Source: Pseudomonadales bacterium (lineage in GTDB: Bacteria > Pseudomonadota > Gammaproteobacteria > Pseudomonadales > Azotimanducaceae). Taken from it: 64,000 bases of DNA. The notes beneath the pieces were generated by a model. It saw nothing but the letters and a program-made list of their open reading frames with translations, was not told the DNA's origin and did no database searches. The stretch spans positions 35,197 to 99,196 of the forward strand of contig SLQW01000009.1 in assembly GCA_007131295.1 (NCBI GenBank). The letters are read 5' to 3'. Of the stretch, positions 36,593 through 45,742 are shown piece by piece (within the stretch, counting starts at the first letter, position 1; every line of letters begins with the position of its first letter). Both the position numbers and the translations under genes were made by a program.

Positions 36593-39439
36593 ATGGCCCG
36601 TGATCAGGCCGGAACCGACGAGTCGCGCAGGCTCGATGCCCTGGAGGCCTATCGCATCGTCGACACGGCGCCCGAGGCCGTGTTCGATGACCTGGTGCAG
36701 ACAGCGGCGACATTGGCGGCAGCGCCGATGGCCTTGCTCGGCTTCGTAGACGAGCGCCGCCAGTGGTTCAAGGCGTCGCAGGGAATTCCGTTCACGGAGA
36801 CGCCCCGCGAGATCGCGTTTTGCGAATACACCATACGTCGCGAAACGCCGATGGTGGTGACGGACGCTCGCAGCGATCCACGCTTTCTGGACAATCCACT
36901 CGTCACCGCAGAACCGCACATCCGCTTCTATGCCGGGATCCCGCTGTCGGTGAGGCCCGGCGTCGTCGTCGGCACGCTGGCCGTCATGGACGTGGTCCCG
37001 CGCGAGCCCGCCCCGGCGCTCGTGCAGTCATTGCAAGGGCTCGCGCGGCTCGCCGTCGCCCTGTTGCGTTCGCGTCTCCAGGCGCTGCGCACGGAAGACC
37101 GCCTCGATCGGGAGCAACGTCGCGGTGCGTTGATCCAGTCCCAGGAGTGGGAGCTCAAGGCTGCCCACGCCGAACTCAAGTTCCACCTCGAAAATACGCC
37201 GCTGGCCCTCGTAGAGATGGACCAGGACACTCGCATCCGGCGCTGGTCGCGACAGGCTCAGGAACTGTTCGGACACCTGCCGGCGGAAGTCCTCGGGCGT
37301 CGCCTCGAGGAAATCGGTCTGGTGCACCCGGCGGACATGGCAGCGGTAGCGGAAGTCGTGGATGAGCTCGTCTCCGGTCGCCGCAGCCGCAACGCGTGTA
37401 CTAATCGCAATCTCACCCGCTCCGGCCAGACCCTGATCTGTAAGTGGTACAACTCCGCCCGCCGCGACGACTCCGGGAATCTGCTATCGCTGCAATCGTT
37501 CGCCAGCGACATCACGGCTCAGGTGGCGACGGAGGAGCAGCTCGGCGAGAGTCGACAGCTCTTGGAAATCGCTGGCCGTGTGGCGCAGATCGGCGGCTGG
37601 CGCGTCGATCTCGAAACGAATCGGATCCAGTGGTCTGACGAGGTGGCCGCGATCCATGACGAGCCGCCGGGCACCTCGCCCGAGGTGGAACGCGGTATCG
37701 GGTACTACGCCCCCGAGTACCGCGCCCGCATTCGTGCACTCTTCGAGGCCTGCGTCGAGCGCGGCGAATCCTACGACGAGGAACTTCAGATCCTGACGGC
37801 GCGCGGGCGCAGAGTCTGGGTGCGCACGATCGGTGAGCCCGTGCGCAACGGCGAAGGTCGGATCGTCGCCATTCAGGGCGCGTTTCAGGACATCTCCCGG
37901 CGCAAGGCCAGCGAAGAGGAACTGCGGCGTTCGGAAGAGCGCTACCGGTACGCGGCCGAGGCATCGCAGGCGGCGCTGTGGGACTACGACATGCTCACCG
38001 ACGAGATCACGTTCTCCGATGCGTTCCGCGACATGCTCGGCTACGATCTGGACGCCTTGCCCCGTACCATGACCGGCTACATGGAGCTGATGCATCCCGA
38101 TGATCGGGAGCGCATCCGGAAGCGGGCCGAGGAGCTCATTTCGGGCGTGACCGGTGACCTTGCAAGCGCGGAGTTCCGGCTCCGGACGGCATCCGGTCAG
38201 TACCGCTGGTTCCAGAGCAACAGCAAGCTCATCCGGGACGAGGCGGGCCGTCCGGTGCGTCGCCTAGGCTCAACGATAGACATTCACGACCAGCGCATCG
38301 CCGAGCAGCAGGTGCGGCAGTCGCAGCGACTCGAAGCGGTCGGCCAGCTCACCGGTGGCGTCGCGCACGACTTCAATAATCTGCTGACGGTCATCCTGGG
38401 CAATGCGGACGTGCTGGCGAACCAGCTGCGCGACGCGCCCGAGCAGGGCTATCTTGCAGAAATGATCGCGGCGGCGGCGCAGCGGGGCGCGGAACTCACT
38501 CATCGGCTGCTCGCGTTTGCCCGCCGGCAGCCGCTGCAGCCGCGACCCACCGACGTCACTGCACTGATCGCCGGGATGCAGGGCCTCCTCGAGCGCTCGC
38601 TCCCGGAGACCATCACGATGGAGATCGCTCATGGTGAGGAGCTCTGGCCCGCGGACATCGATCCTTCCCAGCTCGAATCCGCCTTGCTCAACCTTGCGTT
38701 GAATGCACGCGACGCGATGCCGGATGGTGGTGTGCTCACCATCATGACCGCCAGCGAGCACGTTCGCGCTTCGAAGCACCGCAGCGAAATGGAGCTCGCA
38801 CCCGGTGACTACCTCGTGGTGACGGTGGCAGACACGGGCACCGGAATCGCGCCTGAGCATCGGGACCGGCTTTTCGATCCCTTCTTCACGACCAAGGATC
38901 AGGGGAAGGGCACCGGCCTGGGCCTCGCCATGGTCTACGGTTTCATCAAGCAGTCCAGTGGCCACGTCACCGTCGAGTCCGAGCCCGGGAAAGGCACGCG
39001 CTTCAGGCTCTACCTGCCGCGAGCCCAGGCGCCGATCCAGGAATCGGCGGCCGCGGCGCCTGCGGCGAAACCAGCCGGCGGTGCCGAGAAGATCCTCATC
39101 GTGGAGGATGATCCGCTGGTGCGGGATCACGTCCAGCGTCTGCTGGAAACCCTCGGTTACCGCACCGAGACTGCGCCGGATGCGCTTGCAGCGTTGCGCC
39201 TTCTGGAGTCGGGTGGTGCCTTCGACCTTGTCTTCAGTGATGTGGTCATGCCGGGCGGGATGAGCGGCTTCGACCTTGCGGCCGAGGCGCAGGCGCGTTT
39301 CCCCAGGCTGCCGGTACTGCTCACTTCCGGATACACAGAGGCAGCCCGCTCGGGCAACGCGATCGAACCGGGGGACATCCTGCAGAAGCCCTATTCGAGG
39401 GCGGCACTTGCGCGCCGGATCCGGTCATTGCTGAACTGA
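36593..39439 (+). CDS. Hybrid sensor histidine kinase (GAF-PAS-PAS-PAS-HisKA-HATPase-REC)
   Basis: 948 residues, cytosolic. Order: GAF (about 20-165, with LLGFVDERRQWFKASQG), three PAS-type domains (about 195-310, 320-440, 450-570), the dimerisation helix with phospho-acceptor His592 (GGVAHDFNNLL), the ATP-binding domain (N-box LNLALNARDAMPDGG, G-box GTGLGLAMVYGF), and a C-terminal receiver with Asp883 (VFSDVVMPGG). The His592 context is that of HWE/NtrB-like hybrid kinases. No response regulator or phosphotransfer gene is next to it, so its output partner lies elsewhere. A TATAAT at 36543 lies upstream but has no convincing -35. Confidence 0.95.
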   Translation: MARDQAGTDESRRLDALEAYRIVDTAPEAVFDDLVQTAATLAAAPMALLGFVDERRQWFKASQGIPFTETPREIAFCEYTIRRETPMVVTDARSDPRFLDNPLVTAEPHIRFYAGIPLSVRPGVVVGTLAVMDVVPREPAPALVQSLQGLARLAVALLRSRLQALRTEDRLDREQRRGALIQSQEWELKAAHAELKFHLENTPLALVEMDQDTRIRRWSRQAQELFGHLPAEVLGRRLEEIGLVHPADMAAVAEVVDELVSGRRSRNACTNRNLTRSGQTLICKWYNSARRDDSGNLLSLQSFASDITAQVATEEQLGESRQLLEIAGRVAQIGGWRVDLETNRIQWSDEVAAIHDEPPGTSPEVERGIGYYAPEYRARIRALFEACVERGESYDEELQILTARGRRVWVRTIGEPVRNGEGRIVAIQGAFQDISRRKASEEELRRSEERYRYAAEASQAALWDYDMLTDEITFSDAFRDMLGYDLDALPRTMTGYMELMHPDDRERIRKRAEELISGVTGDLASAEFRLRTASGQYRWFQSNSKLIRDEAGRPVRRLGSTIDIHDQRIAEQQVRQSQRLEAVGQLTGGVAHDFNNLLTVILGNADVLANQLRDAPEQGYLAEMIAAAAQRGAELTHRLLAFARRQPLQPRPTDVTALIAGMQGLLERSLPETITMEIAHGEELWPADIDPSQLESALLNLALNARDAMPDGGVLTIMTASEHVRASKHRSEMELAPGDYLVVTVADTGTGIAPEHRDRLFDPFFTTKDQGKGTGLGLAMVYGFIKQSSGHVTVESEPGKGTRFRLYLPRAQAPIQESAAAAPAAKPAGGAEKILIVEDDPLVRDHVQRLLETLGYRTETAPDALAALRLLESGGAFDLVFSDVVMPGGMSGFDLAAEAQARFPRLPVLLTSGYTEAARSGNAIEPGDILQKPYSRAALARRIRSLLN

Positions 39440-39524
39440 CATCCGGTCACGTTATGCTGCGCCAGTCTGGTGCGCGATCTGGCCCAGTTGCGGTGCGGGC
39501 GCGTCAATCCAGTGCAGCGGTGCC

Positions 39525-39560
39525 TCCGGCGTCCCGCCGGAACGGTCCTGGACCGGTTCT
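39525..39560 (+). terminator. Possible terminator: two adjacent hairpins after the sensor kinase
   Basis: TCCGGCG-TCC-CGCCGGA (39525-39541, seven base pairs) is followed one base later by CGGTCC-T-GGACCG (39543-39555). Both lie in the 168-base gap after the kinase stop and before the fusion gene. The trailing T-tract (GTTCTT) is weak, so this is only a candidate. Confidence 0.35.
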
Positions 39561-39607
39561 TGCTGCATAGCGCTTAAGACCCCAGCGACGACCACAGGTG
39601 CGCGAAC

Positions 39608-41089
39608 ATGTCTCTCTTCCCGGCGCTGACCCGCGAGATCGATGTGGGCCCCGAAGGACCGGACCACGTTGCGTTCTTCGATCTCGACCGGACGCTCATC
39701 GACGGTTATTCGGTGCTCCCTTTTCTGGCTGAGGCCGTGACCACTGGTCTGCTGAGGCCAGGGAAAGTGCCGGGCCAGATCCGCGCCCTGCTGGAGTCTG
39801 GGCAAGACGGGCTGGGCCCGCTGCTCGAACGGATGATCCGAAGTCTGCACGGGACCCGTGAAGCAGACCTCGCAGCGCTCGGCGAGCGCGTGTTCGAACG
39901 TCACCTCTGTTCCCGCATCCATCCGGAGGCGCGCTCTCTGGTCCGTGCGCATCGCCTGCGGGGGCATCGGGTGGTGATTGTGACGTCGGCGACCCGCTAT
40001 CAGGCGGAGCCGGTGGCGCGGGCGCTGGGCATCGACCCTGAGGACGTGCTCTGCACGCGACTGGTCGTGAACGCGGCTGGATACTTCACGGGCCGCTGGC
40101 TGCTGCCCGGCTGCTGGAACGAAGGCAAGCGCATGCTCGCTCGTGCATGGCTGCGGCGGCATGGCGGCACTCTGGAAGACGCCTGGTTTTATTCTGACAG
40201 CCATGAGGATGTTGCCCTGCTCGAACGGGTCGGGCGTCCGCGAGTGGTCGATCCCGATAACCGGCTTGCCGCCCGGGCTACCGCCGAGGGCTGGCCAATC
40301 CTGCGCTTTCGCGGTCGGCGTCCCAACGCGGAGTCACTCGTCCGTACCGGTCTCAGTCTCTCGGGGTTCTACGGCTCGGCTCTGGCAGGCGCGGGCCGCC
40401 TTCTGCGCGGCGGCAGCGTGCGGGAAGCGCTCGGCGATGCGGTGGCGACCTGGGGGCGGATCGGCATGCCCCTGGCCGGCGTAGGCTTGCGCGTGCGCGG
40501 CGAGCAGCATCTGCGCGCTGCGCGCCCCGCGGTCGTGGTGTTCAACCACCAGAGCGCACTCGACGCCTTGCTCATCGCGCGCCTGCTGCGGCGTGATTTC
40601 ACCGCTCTATGCAAGCGCGAGCTGGAGCAGGATCCCCTGTTCGGCGCCGCGTTTCGCGCAGCGGGGGCGATCTTCGTCGATCGCGAGAGTGGAGGCTTCG
40701 CCCAACTCCGGCCGGCGCTCGCGGCGCTGCGCGATGGGCAAACGCTGGCGGTCGCGCCGGAGGGGGCTCGCAGTCGCACGACCATGCCGGGGCCTTTCAA
40801 GCGCGGTGCGTTCTATCTTGCCCTGCGCGCGCGCGTTCCGTTGGTGCCGGTGGTCATCCACAACGCGGTGGATGCGCTGCCGCGGGGAAGTTTCCTGCTC
40901 AGGGCCGGAACGACCATCGAGTTGGAGGTCCTGCCGCCTATCGATCCGCGCAGCTGGCCGAACCGCGACCTTGCTGCACAGGCGGATAGCCTGCGCGAGC
41001 GCTATTTGGAAGTGCTCGGATTCAGGTCCCGTCCTGCGGCACCGGATACCGTCGCGGCAGGCGACGACGTGCTCAAGCTCGCAAGCTGA
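39608..41089 (+). CDS. HAD-IB hydrolase fused to a 1-acylglycerol-3-phosphate acyltransferase
   Basis: 493 residues in two parts. Residues 20-235 are a HAD-IB phosphatase: FFDLDRT (Asp25, Asp27), VIVTSATR and the late YSDSHEDV aspartate. Residues about 285-470 are a PlsC acyltransferase: the H-x4-D active site HQSALD (His314, Asp319), FVDRE, and the substrate-binding APEGARS (385-388). PlsC adds the second acyl chain of phosphatidic acid; the phosphatase half could remove the phosphate before or after. Similar fusions occur in proteobacteria and actinobacteria. The gene ends 54 bases from the convergent ilvD. Confidence 0.9.
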   Translation: MSLFPALTREIDVGPEGPDHVAFFDLDRTLIDGYSVLPFLAEAVTTGLLRPGKVPGQIRALLESGQDGLGPLLERMIRSLHGTREADLAALGERVFERHLCSRIHPEARSLVRAHRLRGHRVVIVTSATRYQAEPVARALGIDPEDVLCTRLVVNAAGYFTGRWLLPGCWNEGKRMLARAWLRRHGGTLEDAWFYSDSHEDVALLERVGRPRVVDPDNRLAARATAEGWPILRFRGRRPNAESLVRTGLSLSGFYGSALAGAGRLLRGGSVREALGDAVATWGRIGMPLAGVGLRVRGEQHLRAARPAVVVFNHQSALDALLIARLLRRDFTALCKRELEQDPLFGAAFRAAGAIFVDRESGGFAQLRPALAALRDGQTLAVAPEGARSRTTMPGPFKRGAFYLALRARVPLVPVVIHNAVDALPRGSFLLRAGTTIELEVLPPIDPRSWPNRDLAAQADSLRERYLEVLGFRSRPAAPDTVAAGDDVLKLAS

Positions 41090-41143
41090 GGGGCTCACCC
41101 CAAGCAGGTTGCCGAGCCGCGCCCAAAGCAGCCCTGAATCGTT

Positions 41144-42826
41144 TCAGAGATCGCTGTCGGTGACCGCGCCGAGCGAGGCCGAGCTCACGAGCTTCGCGTA
41201 CTTGGCCAGAATGCCCCGGGTCGCGTAGGGCTCAGGTCGTTGCCAGACTGCATGCCGGCGTTCGAGTTCCGCTGCGTCCACCGCGACTTCGATCGTGCAG
41301 GCTTCGGCATCCACCGTGATTCGATCGCCGTCCTCGATCAGCGCGATCGGTCCGCCGTCGAATGCCTCCGGCGTGACGTGCCCGATGACGAAACCATGGG
41401 AGCCGCCAGAGAAGCGCCCGTCGGTGATCAGCGCAACGTCTGCGGACAGGCCACGGCCATTGATCGCGCTGGTGGGTGAAAGCATCTCGCGCATCCCGGG
41501 GCCGCCGCGCGGACCCTCATAGCGCACCACCACCACGTCACCCTTCTGCACGGTGCCGTCGAGGATGGCCGCGAGTGCTGCCTCCTCGCCGTGAAAGCAG
41601 CGCGCGGAGCCGGTGAACGACAGCCCTTCGTGGCCTGTGATCTTCGCCACCGCGCCTTCCGGCGCCAGGTTGCCGCGCAGGATCACCAGATGGCTGTCCT
41701 TCTTGATGGGGTCGGACAGAGGGCGGATGATTTTCTGCCCGGGCGGGTAGGGACTCACGTCGGCGAGATTCTCGGCCAGCGTGCGGCCGGTGACGGTGAG
41801 GCAGTCGCCATGCAGCAGGCCTTCGTCGAGCAGGGTCTTCATGAGCGGCTGGATACCGCCGATGGCGATCAGTTCGCTCATGGCGTACTGGCCGGCGGGC
41901 CGCATGTCTGCGAGTACCGGAACGCGTTTGCCGATGCGGGCGAAGTCGTCGAGCGTGAGCGGAAGACCGGCTGCGTGGGCGATCGCGAGAAGGTGCAGCA
42001 CCGCGTTGGTGGAGCCCTCCAGCGCGATGACGACGGTGATCGCGTTCTCGAAAGCCTCGCGGGAAAGAATGTCGGAGGGCAGGATGCCCCGCTCCAGGAG
42101 GTTCACGACGGCGGCGCCGGCCGCATGGCTATCCTGGCGCTTGTGTTGCGAGACGGCGTCCTGAGCGGAGGAGTTGGGCAGCGACAGTCCCAGCGCCTCA
42201 ATTGCGGACGCCATGGTGTTCGCGGTGTACATGCCGCCGCAGGATCCAGGCCCGGGAATCGCCGTTGCCTCGATCTCCTTGAGTTCGATGTCCGAGAGAT
42301 TACCGGCGGCATGCTTGCCGACGGCCTCGAATACGGAAATGACGTCCCGGCGCTCCTTTCCAGGCTGGATCGTACCGCCATAGACAAATACGGCCGGACG
42401 ATCGAGGCGGGCAATCGCCATGGCACACCCGGGCATGTTCTTGTCGCAGCCGCCGATGGCGACGAAGCCGTCAAAACCCTGGGCGCCGACCACGGTCTCG
42501 ATGGAGTCGGCGATCACCTCCCGCGACACCAGCGAGTAACGCATGCCGGGGGAACCCATGGAGATGCCGTCCGAGACGGTGATGGTGTTGAACGTGATCG
42601 GTTTTCCGCCGGCTTCTTCGATACCCATCGCTGCAGCGTCGGCCAGCGTATCGATGTGCATATTGCACGGCGTGAGGTTGCTCCAGGTGGAGGCGATACC
42701 CACCTGCGGCTTGGCAAAGTCCTCGTCGCTGAAGCCCACGGCGTGCAGCATGGCTCGGGCGGCGGCTTTTTCCACGCCATCGACCACCTGGGACGAGTAG
42801 CGTCGGCGTGCTTGCTTGTCCGTCAT
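41144..42826 (-). CDS. ilvD: Dihydroxy-acid dehydratase
   Basis: 560 residues, with GAGGGAAGG upstream of the ATG. The iron-sulfur cysteines are in SNLTPCNMH, GGCDKNMPGC and GPGSCGGMYTANTM, and the C-terminal TDGRFSGGSHGF block is present. It makes the 2-keto acids that lead to valine, leucine and isoleucine; ilvE, which performs the last step, is in the same window at 55.5 kb. It starts ten bases after argA, so the two are co-transcribed. Confidence 0.98.
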   Translation of the reverse strand: MTDKQARRRYSSQVVDGVEKAAARAMLHAVGFSDEDFAKPQVGIASTWSNLTPCNMHIDTLADAAAMGIEEAGGKPITFNTITVSDGISMGSPGMRYSLVSREVIADSIETVVGAQGFDGFVAIGGCDKNMPGCAMAIARLDRPAVFVYGGTIQPGKERRDVISVFEAVGKHAAGNLSDIELKEIEATAIPGPGSCGGMYTANTMASAIEALGLSLPNSSAQDAVSQHKRQDSHAAGAAVVNLLERGILPSDILSREAFENAITVVIALEGSTNAVLHLLAIAHAAGLPLTLDDFARIGKRVPVLADMRPAGQYAMSELIAIGGIQPLMKTLLDEGLLHGDCLTVTGRTLAENLADVSPYPPGQKIIRPLSDPIKKDSHLVILRGNLAPEGAVAKITGHEGLSFTGSARCFHGEEAALAAILDGTVQKGDVVVVRYEGPRGGPGMREMLSPTSAINGRGLSADVALITDGRFSGGSHGFVIGHVTPEAFDGGPIALIEDGDRITVDAEACTIEVAVDAAELERRHAVWQRPEPYATRGILAKYAKLVSSASLGAVTDSDL

Positions 42827-42836
42827 GTCCTTCCCT

Positions 42837-44171
42837 CTACTTCAGCGTCTTGCTCAGAACTTTGGAGTTGCGCATGGGCGACCAGAGGCTGCGGCGGGCC
42901 GCTGGCAGCGACTCAACCTCCGTCGCGGCGTAGCCCTGTTCCGCGAACCAGTGCGACGTGCGCGTCGTCAGAACGAAAGTGTGCGCGAATCCCTCGCGGC
43001 GGGCCTGATGCTCCAGATGCCGTACCAGCTTCTCCGCCCGGTCCGCGCCCTGATACTCAGGGTGCGTCACGACGCAGGCGATTTCGGCCGCCTGTTCTTC
43101 CGGGTAGGGGTAGAGCGCAGCGCAGCCGATTACCAGGCCGTCCAGCTCGATTACCGTGAAGCGTTCTATTTCGCGCTCGATCAGTTCCCGGGAGCGCTCC
43201 ACCAGAACGCCCGCCTCTGCAAGGGGCCGGGTCAGTTCGACGATGCCGGCCACGTCGTCGCGGTGCGCCGGCCTGATCTGCTCGTAGGAGTGTTCACTTA
43301 TCTGCGTGCCCGAACCCTCGCGGGTGAACAGCTCCTGCAGCAGTGCGCCGTCGACGGTATGGCTCACGAGATGACAGCGGCGCACCCCAGCGCGGCTGGC
43401 ATCATGCAGTGCGGTGAGTTGCCGCAGCAGTTCGTCGCTGCCGACCGCGGCCTGCCGACGACGATCGATCATCGTTTCGAGCTCTCTTGGAGACAGCTCC
43501 GAGATCCGATCGCCGCGCTCGTCAAGCACCCCGGGTTCCTCGTCCAGGGCGATGAGTTTATCGGCGCGCAGGGCTCCAGCTACGGCGGCGGCGACCTCTT
43601 CATAGGCCAGATTGAACACCTCTCCGGAGGGTGAGTACCCGATGGGGCCGAGGACCGGTATCACGCCGACATCGAGCTGGCGGCGCAAAGCGATTGCATC
43701 CACCCGACGCACCTCGCCCGTATGGCAGAAGTCGACGCCGTCGATCACACCGAGCGGTTTGGCTGTAACCCAGTTGCCACTGGCGGCTGTGATGCGGCTA
43801 GCGTGCATGGGCGATCCGGCAAGTCCCGTCGACAGCAGCGCCTCGATCTGGATCCGCAGGTCGCCGACCACCTGCCGCACCAGGCGGATACCGTCATCGT
43901 CGGTGATGCGCAGCAGGTGCCGCCCCTGGTTCTGGTAGCTGGGCTCGATTCCGGCTGCAGCATAGGCGGCGTCGATCTGTGGCCGCGCGCCGAAGACGAC
44001 CACCAGGCGGACGTCGAGGCTGGCCAGCAAGCCGATGTCGTGGATGATGTTCTCGAAATTGGGGTCCGCAATGGCTTCGCCCCCCAACATGAGCACAAAG
44101 GTGCGGTCTCGATGGGCGTTGATATACGGCGACGAGCCGCGCAGCCATTTCACGTACTGGAGCGTGTCCAT
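42837..44171 (-). CDS. argA: N-acetylglutamate synthase (fused kinase-like and GNAT domains)
   Basis: 444 residues from the ATG at 44171, almost the E. coli length (443); the alternative at 44234 adds a stretch without homology. The N-terminal amino-acid-kinase-like domain (about 1-290) opens WLRGSSPYINAHRDRTFVLM, as in ArgA, and the C-terminal GNAT domain carries the acetyl-CoA block near GADRAEKLVRHLE. It starts arginine synthesis and is feedback-regulated by arginine in the family. A palindrome, TGTCAC-N8-GTGACA, lies 65 bases upstream. ilvD follows in the same unit. Confidence 0.96.
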   Translation of the reverse strand: MDTLQYVKWLRGSSPYINAHRDRTFVLMLGGEAIADPNFENIIHDIGLLASLDVRLVVVFGARPQIDAAYAAAGIEPSYQNQGRHLLRITDDDGIRLVRQVVGDLRIQIEALLSTGLAGSPMHASRITAASGNWVTAKPLGVIDGVDFCHTGEVRRVDAIALRRQLDVGVIPVLGPIGYSPSGEVFNLAYEEVAAAVAGALRADKLIALDEEPGVLDERGDRISELSPRELETMIDRRRQAAVGSDELLRQLTALHDASRAGVRRCHLVSHTVDGALLQELFTREGSGTQISEHSYEQIRPAHRDDVAGIVELTRPLAEAGVLVERSRELIEREIERFTVIELDGLVIGCAALYPYPEEQAAEIACVVTHPEYQGADRAEKLVRHLEHQARREGFAHTFVLTTRTSHWFAEQGYAATEVESLPAARRSLWSPMRNSKVLSKTLK

Positions 44172-44235
44172 GTCCGATTGGATCAGGGCGCCTGCGGGGT
44201 CGCGATCATGCCATGAACTGACCCCGAATCCCACG

Positions 44236-44255
44236 TGTCACGGCAGGCGGTGACA
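44236..44255. promoter_or_regulatory. Palindrome upstream of argA
   Basis: TGTCAC (44236-44241) and GTGACA (44250-44255) are perfect inverted six-base arms with an eight-base spacer, 65 bases before the argA start and within the divergent gap to the cDPGS-like gene. It could serve as an operator for either gene; the identity of a regulator is unknown. Confidence 0.4.
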
Positions 44256-44398
44256 GCGCGTCGTGCTTTCCTTCTCGTGGTGGCCTCCCTTGCCCCGGCG
44301 TGTCGTCGCAGCCCGATATCGATGCGGGACCACCGTTCGGCTGCGCACGCCCGGGTCAGGTACAGTTGCCGGGGAGCGACTTAGTGGACGGCAAGATC

Positions 44399-45742
44399 AT
44401 GGCAGAGCGGCGCACGGTGATTCTCGGTGCAGGGGGCCGTGACTTCCATAATTTCAACCGCATCTATCGCGACGATGACCGCGTCAGGGTGGTGGCCTTC
44501 ACCGCAACCCAAATACCGGGTATCGAGGGACGTCGCTATCCAGCCGAGCTGGCCGGCCCGCTCTATCCAGAAGGCATACCGATTCGTTCCGAGCGCGAGC
44601 TCGAACGCCTGTGCCGGAGCGAGGCTGTAGACGAAGTCGTCCTCGCATACAGCGATCTTGCTCACGCCGAGGTCATGCATCTTGCTTCCCGAGTGCTGGC
44701 GCTCGGGGCCTCTTTCGTGATGCCCGGGCAGCACGCCACTGAGCTGGTGTCGAGTCGGCCTGTGATCGCGATTTCGGCGGTGCGCACGGGTTGCGGTAAG
44801 TCGCAGACCGCACGCTATCTGTCCCGAGCCATCGCCGACGGTTTGGAGGGAATCAGCCCCCTCAGCGTGGCAGCGCTGCGCCATCCCATGCCTTACGGCA
44901 ATCTTTCGGCGCAACGTGTGCAGCGGTTCGCCACGCTCGATGACATCGATGCCGCCGATTGCACGCTGGAGGAGCGCGAGGAGTACGAGCCGCACGTGGC
45001 TGCCGGTAATTTGCTGTTCGCAGGTGTCGACTACGCTGACATTCTCGCTGCAGCCGAGGCCGAAGCGGATCTCATCCTCTGGGACGGGGGCAACAACGAC
45101 TTTCCTTTCATCCGTCCGGACCTGCACATCGTCGTCACTGATGCTCTGCGGCCCGATCAGTTACTGACGCACTATCCTGGCGAAGCGGTCCTGCGTTCCG
45201 CCGACATCGTCATTCTCAATAAAGTGGATGCAGCAGGGCCAGAGCGCACGGCGGAGCTCGCGCGCGGCCTGGCTGAGCTGCTGCCCGACGTGCCGCAGGT
45301 CCGTGCGGCCTCGCCCATCCTGCTCGACGATGCAGAGGCCTTGCAGGGCAAGCGGGTGCTCATCGTAGACGACGGGCCGACGCTGACCCATGGCGGCATG
45401 CCCTTCGGTGCCGGTCATGCCGCGGTGGCGGCCATCGACGGCGTTACCATCGTCGATCCGCGCACCTGCGCGCATCCAGATATCGAAGCCGTCTACGCGG
45501 CCTATCCCCATCTCGGTCCGGTGCTGCCGGCCCTGGGGTACAGCGCTGCCCAGCGCGCAGCTTTGGAGGCGACGATTGCTGCATCTGATGCAGATGTGGT
45601 CGTTGCTGGGACGCCGATCGACTTTGCCCGCGTGGTGCAGGTAGACCGACCGGTGATCCGGGCACGTTACGGCTATGCGGACGCCGGAGAGCCGCGCCTG
45701 ATTGATCTCGTCGGGGCTTTTCTCGCGGCGCACAGCAGGTGA
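44399..45742 (+). CDS. Cyclic 2,3-diphosphoglycerate synthetase-like GTPase/ATPase
   Basis: 447 residues from the ATG at 44399. It resembles the archaeal cyclic 2,3-diphosphoglycerate synthetase family: a Rossmann-like N-terminal half (VILGAGGRDFHNFN, then VVAFTATQIPGIEGRRYP), a P-loop-like TGCGKSQTARYL (130-141), and ILWDGGNNDFPF with NKVDA as a nucleotide-specificity motif. In methanogens the enzyme closes 2,3-diphosphoglycerate into a cyclic phosphoanhydride. Bacterial homologues are of uncertain activity. Its stop overlaps the carbamate kinase start by four bases (GTGA), so the two are translationally coupled. Confidence 0.82.
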   Translation: MAERRTVILGAGGRDFHNFNRIYRDDDRVRVVAFTATQIPGIEGRRYPAELAGPLYPEGIPIRSERELERLCRSEAVDEVVLAYSDLAHAEVMHLASRVLALGASFVMPGQHATELVSSRPVIAISAVRTGCGKSQTARYLSRAIADGLEGISPLSVAALRHPMPYGNLSAQRVQRFATLDDIDAADCTLEEREEYEPHVAAGNLLFAGVDYADILAAAEAEADLILWDGGNNDFPFIRPDLHIVVTDALRPDQLLTHYPGEAVLRSADIVILNKVDAAGPERTAELARGLAELLPDVPQVRAASPILLDDAEALQGKRVLIVDDGPTLTHGGMPFGAGHAAVAAIDGVTIVDPRTCAHPDIEAVYAAYPHLGPVLPALGYSAAQRAALEATIAASDADVVVAGTPIDFARVVQVDRPVIRARYGYADAGEPRLIDLVGAFLAAHSR

